From contig NZ_AP022871.1 of NCBI RefSeq assembly GCF_011764565.1, forward strand, positions 3,782,320-3,846,319: 64,000 nt of DNA, given 5' to 3'. The notes below the pieces were generated by a model that had not been told where the DNA came from, did not search any database, and saw only the letters and a program-made list of their open reading frames with translations. This DNA comes from Phytohabitans suffuscus (GTDB lineage: Bacteria > Actinomycetota > Actinomycetes > Mycobacteriales > Micromonosporaceae). Shown in pieces: positions 34,372 through 44,471 of the stretch; position 1 is the first letter of the stretch; each line of letters opens with the position of its first letter. Position numbers and translations under genes: made by a program.

Positions 34372-37300
34372 ATGCTTCCCCGCCCACGAACTCTGGCCGG
34401 CGCCGCCGCCACCGGTGTGCTCGTCGCCGCCGCCGCGAGCGCCATCCTCGCCACCCCCGCGGTGGCCGCCGGCGGCGCCGGCGCGCCCCTGCCCTACGTG
34501 CACGTCGAGGCGGAGACCTCGGCGACCAACGGCACCGTGATCGGCCCCAACTACACGTACAACACGCTGGAGGCCGAGGCGTCCGGCCGCCGCGCGGTCA
34601 CGCTCGACGCCACCGGCGAGTACGTCGAGTTCACCGTGCCCACCACGGCGAACTCGATGGTGGTCCGCATCAGCATCCCCGACACGGCGACCGGCTCGGT
34701 CTACACGGCGCCGCTCTCGCTCTACGTCGACGGTGTGCGCCAGGCCGACATCACGACCACGAACAAGTACAGCCACCTCTACGGCGGCTACCAGTTCTCC
34801 AACACGCCACAGGGCAACCACCACTGGTTCTACGACGAGTACCAGCGGCTGCTGCCGCAGATGGGCGCCGGCACGAAGGTGCGGGTCCAGAAGGACGCGA
34901 ACAGCTCGGCCTCCTCGTACACGGTGGACTTCATGGAGTTCGAGCAGGTGGCGGGGGCGCTGTCGCAGCCGGCCGGCTCGGTCTCGGTCACCAGCCACGG
35001 CGCCGACCCGACCGGCGCGGCCAACTCCACCAACGCCTTCAACGCGGCGATCGCGGCCGCCGGGCCGGGCGGCACGGTGTGGATCCCGGCCGGCCGCTTC
35101 CTGGTCACCGGCCACCTCGTGCTCAACAACATCAACATCCGGGGCGCCGGTATGTGGCACTCCATCGTGGGCGGCGAGGGCATCGGCTTCTACGGCCGGT
35201 GGATCGACCAGGGCGGCAGTACCGCCGTCAACATGTCGAACTTCCAGATCCGCGGTGAGGTCGTCGAGCGCTGCGACTCCTGCCAGGTCAACGGCATCGG
35301 CGGCGCGATCTCCAACTCCAACATCAACAACATCTGGATCGAGCACACCAAGGTCGGTATGTGGATGGACGGTCCGATGACCAACCTGACCTTCGACCGC
35401 ATGCGGGTGCGCAACCAGACCGCCGACGGCATGAACTTCCACAAGGGAGTGACCAACTCCGTCGTCTCCAACAGCCACTTCCGCAACACCGGCGACGACG
35501 CGATGGCCATGTGGTCCGACCAGGTGGAAAACGCCGGCAACACGTTCCACCACAACACGGTCGAGCAGACCCAGTGGGCGAACGGCATGGTGATCTATGG
35601 CGGCCGCAACAACAGCATGACCGACAACGTGGTGATCGACTCCGGCATCTCGCAGGGCGGCGGCATGCACGTGGCCAACCGCTTCGCCTCGACGCCGCTG
35701 GCCGGCACCACCAACGTCCTGCGCAACACGGTCATCCGGTCCGGCAGCCTCGACCCCAACTGGCAGTTCGGCGTCGGCGCGCTCTGGTTCGACGCCCGGG
35801 ACGGCGCGATGACCGGCGCGGTGGTGGTCGACGACATGGTCATCCGCAACTCGCCGTACGAGGCGATCCACTTCGTCTCCGGCTCCAGCATCACGAACGT
35901 CAGCATCCGCAACGTATCGATCGACGGCGTCGGCACGTTCGTGCTGCAGGCCCAGGTCGGCGGCTCGGTGTCGTTCGCCAACGTGCAGGCCACCCGGATC
36001 GGCCAGGCCAGCGCGCCGATCTACAACTGCCTCGGCGGCGGCTTCCAGATCGTCAACGCCGGCGGCAACGGCTCGTGGATCAACGGACCCACGTACGCCC
36101 AGTGTGGACAGTGGCCGCAGCCGGTCAGCTGGCCGGACTCGGCGGGGCTGACCGTCGCGCCGAGCGCGCTCGACTTCGGCTCGCAGGGCACCGGTACCAC
36201 CAGCGCGGCCCGGAGCGTCTCGGTCAGCAACAACGGCTCCGCCGCGGTATCGCTCAGCGGCGTCTCGGTCACCGGCGACTTCGCCCAGACCAGCAACTGC
36301 GGCACCTCGCTCGCGGCCGGCGCGTCCTGCACGGTCAGCGTGACCTTCCGGCCGACCGCCGCCGGCAACCGCACCGGCACGCTCACGATCGCCAACTCCA
36401 CGGCGCCGGCCACCGCCAGCCTCTCCGGCGTCGGCGTGGCGCCCGGCCCGGTCCTGAACGCCAACCCGGGCTCGCTCTCGTTCGGCGCGACGACGGTCGG
36501 CTCGACCACGGCCGCGCAGAGCGTGACGGTCACCAACAGCGGTACGTCGAGCGCGACCGTCTCGGGCGTCTCGGCCTCCGGTGACTTCGCGCAGACCAAC
36601 AACTGCGGCACGCTCGCGGTCGGCGCGTCCTGCACGGTCAACGTGACGTTCCGGCCCACCGCCGAGGGGAGCCGCACCGGCTCGGTGACCGTCACCAGCA
36701 ACGCCAACAACAGCCCGACCACGGTCGGCCTCTCCGGCAGCGGCATCGGCTCCAACACCAACATCGCCGCCGGCAAGCCGGCGTCCGCGAGCAGCCAGGC
36801 GAACGCGTCGCTGCCGGCGGGCAACGTGACGGACGGCAACGCGGCCACGTACTGGGAGAGCGTGAACGGCGCGTTCCCGCAGTGGGTGCAGGTGGACCTC
36901 GGCGCGGCGACGAACGTCGGCCGGATCGCGCTGAAGCTCCCGCCGGACGCGGCGTGGGCCACCCGTACGCAGACGCTGTCCGTGCAGACCAGCACGAACG
37001 GCTCGTCGTTCACCACGGTGGTGCCGTCGGCCGGGCACACGTTCAACCCGGCGACCGGCAACACGGTGAGCATCGGCCTGCCGTCCGGCACCAGCGCCCG
37101 GTACGTCCGCGTCAACATCACCGCCAACACCGGCTGGCCCGCCGGCCAGGCATCGGAGCTGGAGGTCTACCCCGGCAGCGGCACCCCGGGCGGGGCCACG
37201 CTCTCGGCCGGCGCGTCGTCGCTGAGCTTCGGCTCGGTGCCGGCCGGCGGGGCCAGCGCCGCGCAGGGCGTGACGGTGACCAACACCGGCAACGCGGCGG

Positions 37301-37908
37301 CCACGGTCACCGGTGTCTCGGTCACCGGCGACTTCACCCAGACCAACAACTGCGGCACCTCGCTCGCGGCCGGCGCGTCCTGCACGGTCAGCGTGACCTT
37401 CCGGCCGGCCGCCACCGGCAGCCGCACCGGCACGCTGACGGTCAACAGCAGCGCCACCAACAGCCCGACCACGGTGGCGCTCTCCGGCACGGGCGGCGGC
37501 ACCACGAGCGTCAACCTGGCGGCCGGCCGCCCGGCGAGCGCGTCGAGCCAGCAGCAGAACTACACGCCGGGCAACGTCACCGACGCCGACCAGAACACGT
37601 ACTGGGAGAGCGCCAACAACGCGTTTCCGCAGTGGGTGCAGGTCGACCTCGGCTCGGCACAGAGCGCCAGCCGGGTGGTGCTCCAGCTGCCCGCCTCGTG
37701 GGGCGCCCGCAACCAGACGCTCTCCATCCAGGGCAGCACCAACGGCAGCACCTGGACGACGGTCGCCGCCTCGGCGACGTACAACTTCGCCCCGACGGTG
37801 ACGATCACCTTCCCGGCGACGACCCAGCGCTACTTCCGGGTCAACATCACCGCCAACACCGGCTGGCCCGCCGGACAGATCTCGTCCTTCCAGGTATGGA
37901 ACACCTGA
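34372..37908 (+). CDS. Secreted GH87-type alpha-1,3-glucanase with discoidin modules (paralogue 1)
   Basis: A 1178-residue exoenzyme with a signal peptide (about 1-33), a CBM6/35-like module (about 35-200), a right-handed beta-helix catalytic domain (about 205-585), two choice-of-anchor-D Ig-like modules, a discoidin/CBM32 module (about 797-940), a third Ig-like module and a terminal discoidin module. Three Asp residues, D352 in ADGMNF and D375/D376 in TGDD, have the same 0/+23/+24 spacing as the catalytic Asp trio I recall for bacterial GH87 Agl-FH1. It would cut alpha-1,3-glucan (fungal wall, mutan). The catalytic domain is near the N-terminus, unlike paralogue 2. Confidence 0.82.
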   Translation: MLPRPRTLAGAAATGVLVAAAASAILATPAVAAGGAGAPLPYVHVEAETSATNGTVIGPNYTYNTLEAEASGRRAVTLDATGEYVEFTVPTTANSMVVRISIPDTATGSVYTAPLSLYVDGVRQADITTTNKYSHLYGGYQFSNTPQGNHHWFYDEYQRLLPQMGAGTKVRVQKDANSSASSYTVDFMEFEQVAGALSQPAGSVSVTSHGADPTGAANSTNAFNAAIAAAGPGGTVWIPAGRFLVTGHLVLNNINIRGAGMWHSIVGGEGIGFYGRWIDQGGSTAVNMSNFQIRGEVVERCDSCQVNGIGGAISNSNINNIWIEHTKVGMWMDGPMTNLTFDRMRVRNQTADGMNFHKGVTNSVVSNSHFRNTGDDAMAMWSDQVENAGNTFHHNTVEQTQWANGMVIYGGRNNSMTDNVVIDSGISQGGGMHVANRFASTPLAGTTNVLRNTVIRSGSLDPNWQFGVGALWFDARDGAMTGAVVVDDMVIRNSPYEAIHFVSGSSITNVSIRNVSIDGVGTFVLQAQVGGSVSFANVQATRIGQASAPIYNCLGGGFQIVNAGGNGSWINGPTYAQCGQWPQPVSWPDSAGLTVAPSALDFGSQGTGTTSAARSVSVSNNGSAAVSLSGVSVTGDFAQTSNCGTSLAAGASCTVSVTFRPTAAGNRTGTLTIANSTAPATASLSGVGVAPGPVLNANPGSLSFGATTVGSTTAAQSVTVTNSGTSSATVSGVSASGDFAQTNNCGTLAVGASCTVNVTFRPTAEGSRTGSVTVTSNANNSPTTVGLSGSGIGSNTNIAAGKPASASSQANASLPAGNVTDGNAATYWESVNGAFPQWVQVDLGAATNVGRIALKLPPDAAWATRTQTLSVQTSTNGSSFTTVVPSAGHTFNPATGNTVSIGLPSGTSARYVRVNITANTGWPAGQASELEVYPGSGTPGGATLSAGASSLSFGSVPAGGASAAQGVTVTNTGNAAATVTGVSVTGDFTQTNNCGTSLAAGASCTVSVTFRPAATGSRTGTLTVNSSATNSPTTVALSGTGGGTTSVNLAAGRPASASSQQQNYTPGNVTDADQNTYWESANNAFPQWVQVDLGSAQSASRVVLQLPASWGARNQTLSIQGSTNGSTWTTVAASATYNFAPTVTITFPATTQRYFRVNITANTGWPAGQISSFQVWNT

Positions 37909-37926
37909 TTCCCGTACGGTGAAGCG

Positions 37927-38352
37927 ATGACGTGGGAGGCAGGCGCACCGGGAGTGGTGCGCCTGCCTTCCGGGCGGCTCATCCGCGGGCGCGGCCTGCG
38001 CCGGCCGTTACCGCCCGGACCAAAGCCCACCTTCGGCGTCTACCTGCTGGGCAAGCCGCCGCCGGCCTTCGACTGGGAGAGCCGGTGGGTCCGGTGGCCG
38101 GACCTCTGGCTGCCCAGCGAGCGCGACGACGCCCGCGCCGCCCTGCGCGAAGCGTGGGAGCGGGCACCCGACGAGCGCGTCGAGATCGCCTGCGCCGGCG
38201 GCCGGGGTCGCACCGGCACCGCCCTCGCCAGCCTCGCCGTGCTCGACGGCGTCCCGCCCGCCGAGGCCGTCGCCTGGATCCGCGCCCGCTACGACCGGCA
38301 CGCGGTCGAGACCCCCTGGCAGAAGCGCTTCGTCCGGAAGTCAGGCGCGTAG
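37927..38352 (+). CDS. Small protein-tyrosine-phosphatase-like protein
   Basis: A 141-residue cytoplasmic protein with a PTP-type loop CAGGRGRTG (C89, R95; C-x5-R) and an upstream WPD (57-59) that could hold the general acid. The His usually before the Cys is Ala here. It begins 18 bp after the glucanase stop, but co-function is not evident. Its 3' end overlaps the convergent TetR gene by 12 bp. Confidence 0.78.
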   Translation: MTWEAGAPGVVRLPSGRLIRGRGLRRPLPPGPKPTFGVYLLGKPPPAFDWESRWVRWPDLWLPSERDDARAALREAWERAPDERVEIACAGGRGRTGTALASLAVLDGVPPAEAVAWIRARYDRHAVETPWQKRFVRKSGA

Positions 38353-38907
38353 GCCGGCGCAGACCACCGAGATGATGCGGTCGAGTGCGGCCCGGTCGGT
38401 GCTGCCGCCCGGGTGGGACTGGCAGCCGACCATCAGTGCCTTGACGTCGGCGAACTCCACATCGGACCGGATCGTGCCGGACTCCTGGGCCATGGCCAGC
38501 AGTGTGCGGAGCCGGCCGGAGACGTCGTGGCCGGCTTCGACGCTGGCGGCGTCCAGGTCGTAGCCGGCGCCGGCGAGGGCTTCGGCGAGGCCGCGGTTGT
38601 TGGCGCCCTCGTGCACGAGGGTGGCGAAGAACCGGAAGAACGACTCGCCCGGCTCCTCGCTCGCGGCCAGCGCGTCGGCTTCGGCGGTCAGCCGCTCCAT
38701 CCGCTCCAGCAGGATCGCCGCGTAGAGCGCTTCCTTGGTCGGGAAGTGGCGGCTGACCGTACCGGTGCCCACGCCCGCGCGCCGGGCGATCTCGTGGATC
38801 GGCACCGCGAGACCCTCGACCGCGAAGACCTCGGCGGCGACCGCCAGCACCCGGGCCCGGTTGCGCCGGGCGTCGGCACGGAGCTCTCTGGCCACGCACT
38901 CCTCCAT
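38341..38907 (-). CDS. TetR-family regulator
   Basis: A 188-residue regulator with HTH RARVLAVAAEVFAVEGLAVP, EIARRAGVGTGTVSRHFPTKEAL. ATG 38907 is chosen because the longer frame runs through a perfect operator-like palindrome. The gene is divergent from a truncated SDR, and two CGGGAC(N4)GTCCCG sites lie between them. Confidence 0.88.
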   Translation of the reverse strand: MEECVARELRADARRNRARVLAVAAEVFAVEGLAVPIHEIARRAGVGTGTVSRHFPTKEALYAAILLERMERLTAEADALAASEEPGESFFRFFATLVHEGANNRGLAEALAGAGYDLDAASVEAGHDVSGRLRTLLAMAQESGTIRSDVEFADVKALMVGCQSHPGGSTDRAALDRIISVVCAGLRA

Positions 38908-38909
38908 TG

Positions 38910-38935
38910 CTATGCGGGACGGGAGTCCCGCATAG
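38910..38935 (+). promoter_or_regulatory. TetR operator site 1 (11-bp perfect arms)
   Basis: CTATGCGGGAC (38910-38920) and GTCCCGCATAG (38925-38935) are perfect inverted arms with a GGGA spacer, starting 3 bp upstream of the TetR ATG. The core CGGGAC(N4)GTCCCG recurs 37 bp further on. Confidence 0.75.
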
Positions 38936-38946
38936 TCCGAGAGAAG

Positions 38947-38962
38947 CGGGACGCTCGTCCCG
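38947..38962 (+). promoter_or_regulatory. TetR operator site 2
   Basis: CGGGAC (38947-38952), spacer GCTC, GTCCCG (38957-38962): the same core and spacer length as site 1, 23 bp before the truncated SDR start. It probably served the divergent gene. Confidence 0.65.
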
Positions 38963-38984
38963 GATTCTATCTCAGGGGTGCGTG

Positions 38985-39144
38985 ATGGCACTGCGCTGGA
39001 GCGAGGCAGAAGTGTCGGATCAAAGCGGTCGAGTCGCGGTGGTGACCGGCGGTAACGCCGGACTGGGGTTCGCGACCGGCCCGGGTGCTCGCCGCGCGGG
39101 GCGCGACCGTTGTGTGCCGCTGTCCGAGGGATCGACCGGCGTGA
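38985..39144 (+). pseudogene. Truncated short-chain dehydrogenase remnant
   Basis: MALRWSEAEVSDQSGRVAVV then TGGNAGLGFAT is the N-terminus of an SDR with its GxxxGxG cofactor loop. The next expected part, ARVLAARGATVV, is in another frame (one extra base, or two missing, near 39076-39080) and the frame ends after about 52 codons. The remaining about 240 residues of an SDR are absent. This is probably the dead former target of the TetR gene. Confidence 0.75.
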
Positions 39145-39206
39145 GGATCGTTGTGCGCGAACTGTTGACGAACCAGTGACATATCTGAAACCTTAGACTC
39201 CTGGCT

Positions 39207-39235
39207 CGCAAGAAGTGGATGCTTGCGCGCAAGAA
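39207..39235 (+). promoter_or_regulatory. Paired CGCAAGAA sites before GH87 paralogue 2
   Basis: CGCAAGAAG occurs at 39207 and 39228, 21 bp apart (two helix turns), and CTTGCGCGCAAG at 39222-39233 is a perfect palindrome. The gene start is about 100 bp downstream. The complement, TTCTTGCG, also precedes the alpha-glucosidase and paralogue 3. Confidence 0.45.
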
Positions 39236-39333
39236 GCTGGCAGAAGTTCGCGTTAAACAACACCGCCATGCCGCACGGCTGTCCCGGACCAGCGGCGCTC
39301 CACCTCTGTCGTTCACCAGCACAAGGGGACACC

Positions 39334-42300
39334 ATGAGACGGAAACAGCTCAGCTGGCGGCTGATCTGCGGCTTCCTCGCCGCGGGTCTCGTCGGTGCCG
39401 GGCTCGCACCCACCCCTGCCTCGGCGGCCGGCGGGCCCAACCTGGCCGCGGGGCGCACCGCGACGGCCAGCGGGTCCAACGCGCCGTACACCGCGGGCAA
39501 CGTCAACGACGGCAACCCGGCCTCCTACTGGGAGAGCCCCAACAACGCGCTGCCCCAGTGGGTGCAGATCGACCTCGGCAGCAGCGTGAGCGTCGACCAG
39601 GTGGTGCTCAAGCTGCCGAGCAACTGGGAGACCCGTACGCAGACGCTGAGCGTGCAGGGGAGCACCAACGGCACCAACTTCAGCACCCTCTCCGCGTCGG
39701 CCGGCCGGGTGTTCAACCCGGCGAGCGGCAACGCGGTCACCGTCGACTTCACCGCGGCGAGCGCCCGGTACGTGCGGGTGAACGTCACCGCGAACTCGGG
39801 CTGGCCGGCCGCGCAGCTCTCCGAGTTCGAGATCTACGGCGCCGGCAGCGGGAGCGGCAACCTCGCCACCGGCAAGGTGCTCTCCGCGAGCAGCGCGCAG
39901 AGCGGCCTCGGCGCCAGCCTCGCCAACGACGGCAACCAGGGAAGCTACTGGGAGAGCGCCAACAACGCGTTCCCGCAGTGGATCCAGGTCGACCTCGGCA
40001 CGGCGGTGAACGTCAGCCGGGTCGTGCTGAAGCTGCCGACCGGCTGGGGCGCGCGGACGCAGACGCTGGCGGTGCAGGGCAGCACGAACGGGAGCACGTT
40101 CAGCACGCTCTCCGCCTCGGCGGGCCGGGTGTTCGACCCGGCGTCGGGCAACACCGTGACGATCGACTTCACCGCGACGTCGGCCCGGTACGTGCGGGTC
40201 AACATCACCGCGAACACCGGCTGGCCGGCCGGCCAGGTCAGTGAGTTCGAGGTGTACGGCACGACGACCGGCGACACCCAGCCGCCCTCGGCACCCGGCA
40301 ACCTGACCCTGACCCAGCCGGCCGCCGGGCAGATCCGCCTCGCCTGGACCGCGTCGACCGACAACGTCGGCGTGGCGGCGTACGTCGTGTACCGCGACAA
40401 CACGCCCATCGCCACGCTGGGCGGCACCGTCCTGTCGTACACGGAGAACCAGCCGGACACCGCGACCGTCGAGTACTTCGTGCGGGCCCGGGACGCGGCC
40501 GGCAACGAGTCCGCGGACAGCAATCACGTCACCCGTACTGGCAGCGGCGGCGGCGACAACCAGGCGCCGAGCGCGCCGGGGAGCCTCGCGTTAACCCAGC
40601 CGGCCGCCGGGCAGATCCGCCTGACCTGGACCGCGTCGACCGACAACGTCGGCGTCACCGGGTACACGATCTTCGCCAACGGCGCCGAGCGGGCGAGCGT
40701 GGCCGGCAACGTGCTCACGTACACCGACACCCAGCCGGCGACGGCCACGGTGGAGTACTTCGTCCGGGCCCGGGACGCGGCGGGCAACGTCTCGGCGGAC
40801 AGCAACCACGTCACCCGCGTCGGGGAGAACCCGCCGGGCGGCACGAACCTGGCCGCGGGCAAGCCGATGGAGGAGTCCTCGCACGTCCACACGTTCGTGG
40901 CGAGCAACGCCAACGACGGCAACCTCGCCACCTACTGGGAGTCCGCCGGCTTCCCGGCCACGCTGACGGTCAAGCTCGGCGCCAACGCCGACATCTCGTC
41001 GGTGACGGTCAAGCTCAACCCCGACTCGGCGTGGGGCGCGCGGACGCAGACCTTCGAGATCCTCGGCCGGGACCAGGGCGCGACCGCGTACACGTCGCTG
41101 AGGGCCAGCGGGACGTACAGCTTCAGCCCGACCGTCAACCAGAACTCGGTGACGGTCCCGGTCACCGCCCGCACCGCCGACGTGCAGCTGCGCTTCACCG
41201 CCAACAGCGGCGCGCCCGGCGGGCAGGTCGCCGAGGTGCAGGTCATCGGCACCCCGGCACCCAACCCTGACCTCGTCGTGACCGCGGCGAGCTGGAGCCC
41301 GGCGTCGCCGAACGAGGCCACGCCGATCACCCTCTCGGCCACCGTCCGCAACTCGGGCACGGCTGCCGCCGGGGCGACCACGCTCAACTTCAACCTCGGC
41401 GGCTCGGTGGCCGGCACGGTGCCGGTCGCGGGCCTGGCCGCCGGCGCGACGGCGACCGTCACGTTCAACGCCGGTACGCGGCCGATGGGCAGCTACAACT
41501 TCACCGCGACCGTCGACCCGACCAACCAGGTCATCGAGCAGAGCGACGCCAACAACAGCTTCACCGCCCCGTCGCCGCTCGTGGTGGCGCAGGCGCCCGG
41601 CCCGGACCTGCAGGTCACCAACATCACCTCCAACCCGCCGAACCCGGCGGTGGGCGCGGCCGTCACGTTCACGGTGGCGGTCAACAACCGCGGCACCACC
41701 GCCACCGGCGCGACCACGGTGACCCGGGTCGTGGTGGGCGGCACCACGCTCAACACCAACACCGCCTCGATCGCCGCCGGCGCGACCGTCAACGTGGCGA
41801 TCAGCGGCAGCTGGACCGCGACGAGCGGCGGCGCCACCATCACGGCCACCGCCGACGCCACAAACGTGGTCGCCGAGACGAACGAGACCAACAACTCGCT
41901 CGCCCGGTCGATCGTGGTCGGGCGGGGGCCGCGGTCCCGTACACCGAGTACGAGGCGGAGGCCGCCGACTACCAGGGCACGCTGCTGGTGGCCGACCCGC
42001 TGCGCACGTTCGGGCACACCAACTTCGCCACCGAGTCGTCGGGGCGGCAGTCGGTGCGGCTGAACAGCACCGGGCAGTACGTCGAGTTCACCTCCACGAA
42101 CCAGGCGAACTCGATCGTGGTGCGCAACTCCATCCCGGACTCGCCGGGCGGTGGCGGCCAGGAGGCCACGATCAGCCTCTACATCAACGGCACCTTCGCC
42201 CAGAAGATCACGCTGTCGTCCCGCAACAGCTGGCTCTACGGCACGACGGACGACACCGAGGGGCTCTCGAACTCGCCGCAGGCCAACGCCCGCCGGCTCT

Positions 42301-43652
42301 TCGACGAGTCGAACCTGCTGCTGAGCCAGAGCTACCCGCCGGGCACGTGGTTCAAGCTCCAGCGGGACGCGAACGACGGCGCGCAGTTCTACATCATCGA
42401 CCTGATCGACCTGGAGCAGGTGGCACCGGCGCTGTCCCAGCCCGCCGGCTGCACGTCGATCACGCAGTACGGCGCGGTGCCGAACGACAACATCGACGAC
42501 AGCGCGGCCATCCAGCGGGCGGTCACCGACGACGAGAACGGCGTCATCAGCTGCGTCTGGATCCCGGCCGGCCAGTGGCGCCAGGAGCAGAAGATCCTGT
42601 CGCCGGACCCGACCCGGGGCAACTACAACCAGAAGGGCATCCGCAACGCCGTGATCCGCGGCGCGGGCATGTGGCACACGAGGCTCTACACGAACACCGA
42701 GCCGCAGAACGTGCAGGGCAACATCAACCACCCGCACGAGGGCAACGTCGGCTTCGACATCGACGACAACACCCAGATCTCGGACCTGGCCATCTTCGGT
42801 ATGACCACCAACCGGGCCAACCGGGGACACGGGATCAACGGCCGGCTCGGCAAGAACACGCGGATCAGCAACGTCTGGATCGAACACGTCAACGTCGGCG
42901 CCTGGGTCGGCCGCGACTACTCGGACACCCCCGCGTACTGGAACCCGGGCGACGGCATCGAGTTCAGCGGGATGCGGATCCGCAACACGTACGCCGACGG
43001 CATCAACTTCGCCAACAGCACGCGGAACTCGCGGGTGTTCAACTCGTCGTTCCGCACGACCGGTGACGACTCGCTGGCGGTCTGGTCGAGCACCTACGTC
43101 CGCGACCAGGCGACCGACATCGGGCACGACAACCACTTCACCAACAACACGATCCAACTGCCGTGGCGGGCGAACGGTATCGCCATCTACGGCGGGTACG
43201 GAAACACCGCCGAGAACAACCTGATCTACGACACGATGAACTACCCGGGCATCATGCTGGCGACCGACCACAGCCCGCAGCCGTTCTCCGGTACGACGTT
43301 GCTCGCCAACAACGGCCTCTACCGTTGCGGCGGCGTCTTCTGGGGCGAGGCGCAGGAATTCGGTGCCATCACCATCTTCGCCCCGGGTCGGGACATCCCC
43401 GGCGTCGTCATCCGCGACACCGACATCATGGATTCCACGTACGACGGCATCCAGTTCAAGGGGGGTGGCGGCAACATGCCGGGCGTGACGATCACGAATG
43501 TGCGGATCGACAGGTCCAACAACGGCGCCGGCATCCTGGCCATGGCCAGCGCCCGCGGCAGCGCGACACTGACCAACGTCACCATCACCAACTCGTCGAC
43601 CGGCAACATCGTCATCGAGCCTGGTTCACAGTTCCAGATCACCGGCGGCTGA
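39334..43652 (+). CDS. Secreted multimodular GH87-type alpha-1,3-glucanase (paralogue 2), frameshifted
   Basis: About 1439 residues once one missing G in GGGGG 41924-41928 is restored; otherwise the N-terminal modules (to 42063) and the catalytic part (from about 41930) are split. Order: signal peptide, two discoidin modules, two fibronectin-III modules, another discoidin-like module, two CARDB modules, a CBM6/35-like module and a C-terminal beta-helix GH87 domain. The catalytic trio is D1222 (YADGINF) and D1245/D1246 (TGDD), spaced as in paralogue 1. AAGGGGA precedes ATG 39334. A strong hairpin follows the stop. Confidence 0.82.
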
Positions 43653-43664
43653 CGCGCACGGCAA

Positions 43665-43695
43665 CGGTGGCCCGGCCGGTGTGGCCGGGCCACCG
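43665..43695 (+). terminator. Bidirectional hairpin terminator
   Basis: Arms of 13 bp (left CGGTGGCCCGGCC, right GGCCGGGCCACCG) with a 5-nt loop lie between the convergent glucanase and anti-sigma-like genes. There is no long T-run, as usual in high-GC actinomycetes. Confidence 0.8.
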
Positions 43696-43696
43696 C

Positions 43697-44467
43697 TCAT
43701 TCGTCCTCTTTCTTTTTCTTCTTGTTCCTGGCCGCGGCCTGCTCGTCGCCGTCCTCACCCTGGTCGTCATCGTCGCCGTCATCGGCCAGCGTGGGCGAGG
43801 GGTGGGTGGCGGACGGAGGGCTGTTCGGTGGTGCCTGGCCGTTTCCGGGCGGGCGCAGCCGCGGCGCGCAGAACGCCGCGATCCGATCCTCGCCGCCCGC
43901 CGCCGCGGCCAGCTCGCGCAGGTCGTCGGGCTTCATCGGCCTGCCCTTGTGGCGGCGGTCGTCCCAGCCACGGCAGAGCCGTTCGATCGCGGTGCCGCCG
44001 GGCGTGACGGGCAGGCTGTGGGTCGGCTCGACGGTACCGGCCGGAGCGCTCGCGGTGCCGTGGCCCGACTCGGCCGTCGAGGGCGGCGCGGCGCGGCTCC
44101 CGAGCTGCTCGTGGGCCGCCGGCCGGTCGGTGCCGGGCAGGTAGCCGATCTCGGCGGCCACGGCCACGCCGCCGACGAGCACCGCCGCTGTGGCGGCCGC
44201 CGCGGCGAGCGGCCGGAGCACCCGCCAGCGCTGTCTGGCCGGGGCGGGTCGCCGGGTCCGGCCGGCCTCCTCGAAGGCGGCGAGGGCAGCGTCCAGCCCG
44301 GCCAGCTCGTGTGGCCGCGGCGGCGCGGTGGCCGCGGCGAGCAGCCGGTCGAGCTCCGGGTGCGCGGGGTCGTGGCCGGTGGCGAGCAGTCGCTCGGCCT
44401 GGTCCGGCCCGATCCGGCGCTTCCGTGTCATACGCATGGCGTTGGAAAGTGCGTCCCAGAGCGGCAC
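43697..44467 (-). CDS. Membrane-anchored anti-sigma-factor-like protein
   Basis: A 256-residue protein that begins 4 bp after the ECF sigma stop. It has a cytoplasmic N-terminal about 90 residues, one transmembrane helix (LAAAAATAAVLVGGVAVAAE), and an outer part with two Cys (ERLCRGWDD, AAFCAPRLR). The tail is extremely acidic then basic (DDGDDDDQGEDGDE, NKKKKKEDE). Position and topology suggest an anti-sigma factor, but no zinc anti-sigma motif is visible. GTG 44467 is set by gene spacing. Confidence 0.72.
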   Translation of the reverse strand: MPLWDALSNAMRMTRKRRIGPDQAERLLATGHDPAHPELDRLLAAATAPPRPHELAGLDAALAAFEEAGRTRRPAPARQRWRVLRPLAAAAATAAVLVGGVAVAAEIGYLPGTDRPAAHEQLGSRAAPPSTAESGHGTASAPAGTVEPTHSLPVTPGGTAIERLCRGWDDRRHKGRPMKPDDLRELAAAAGGEDRIAAFCAPRLRPPGNGQAPPNSPPSATHPSPTLADDGDDDDQGEDGDEQAAARNKKKKKEDE

Positions 44468-44471
44468 GGCG

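Noticed and set aside
34267..37038. Minus-strand ORF of 923 codons opposite GH87 paralogue 1
   Set aside because: Composition is His/Asp/Arg/Val-rich without motifs; it mirrors the codon bias of the real plus-strand gene with signal peptide and catalytic Asp trio.
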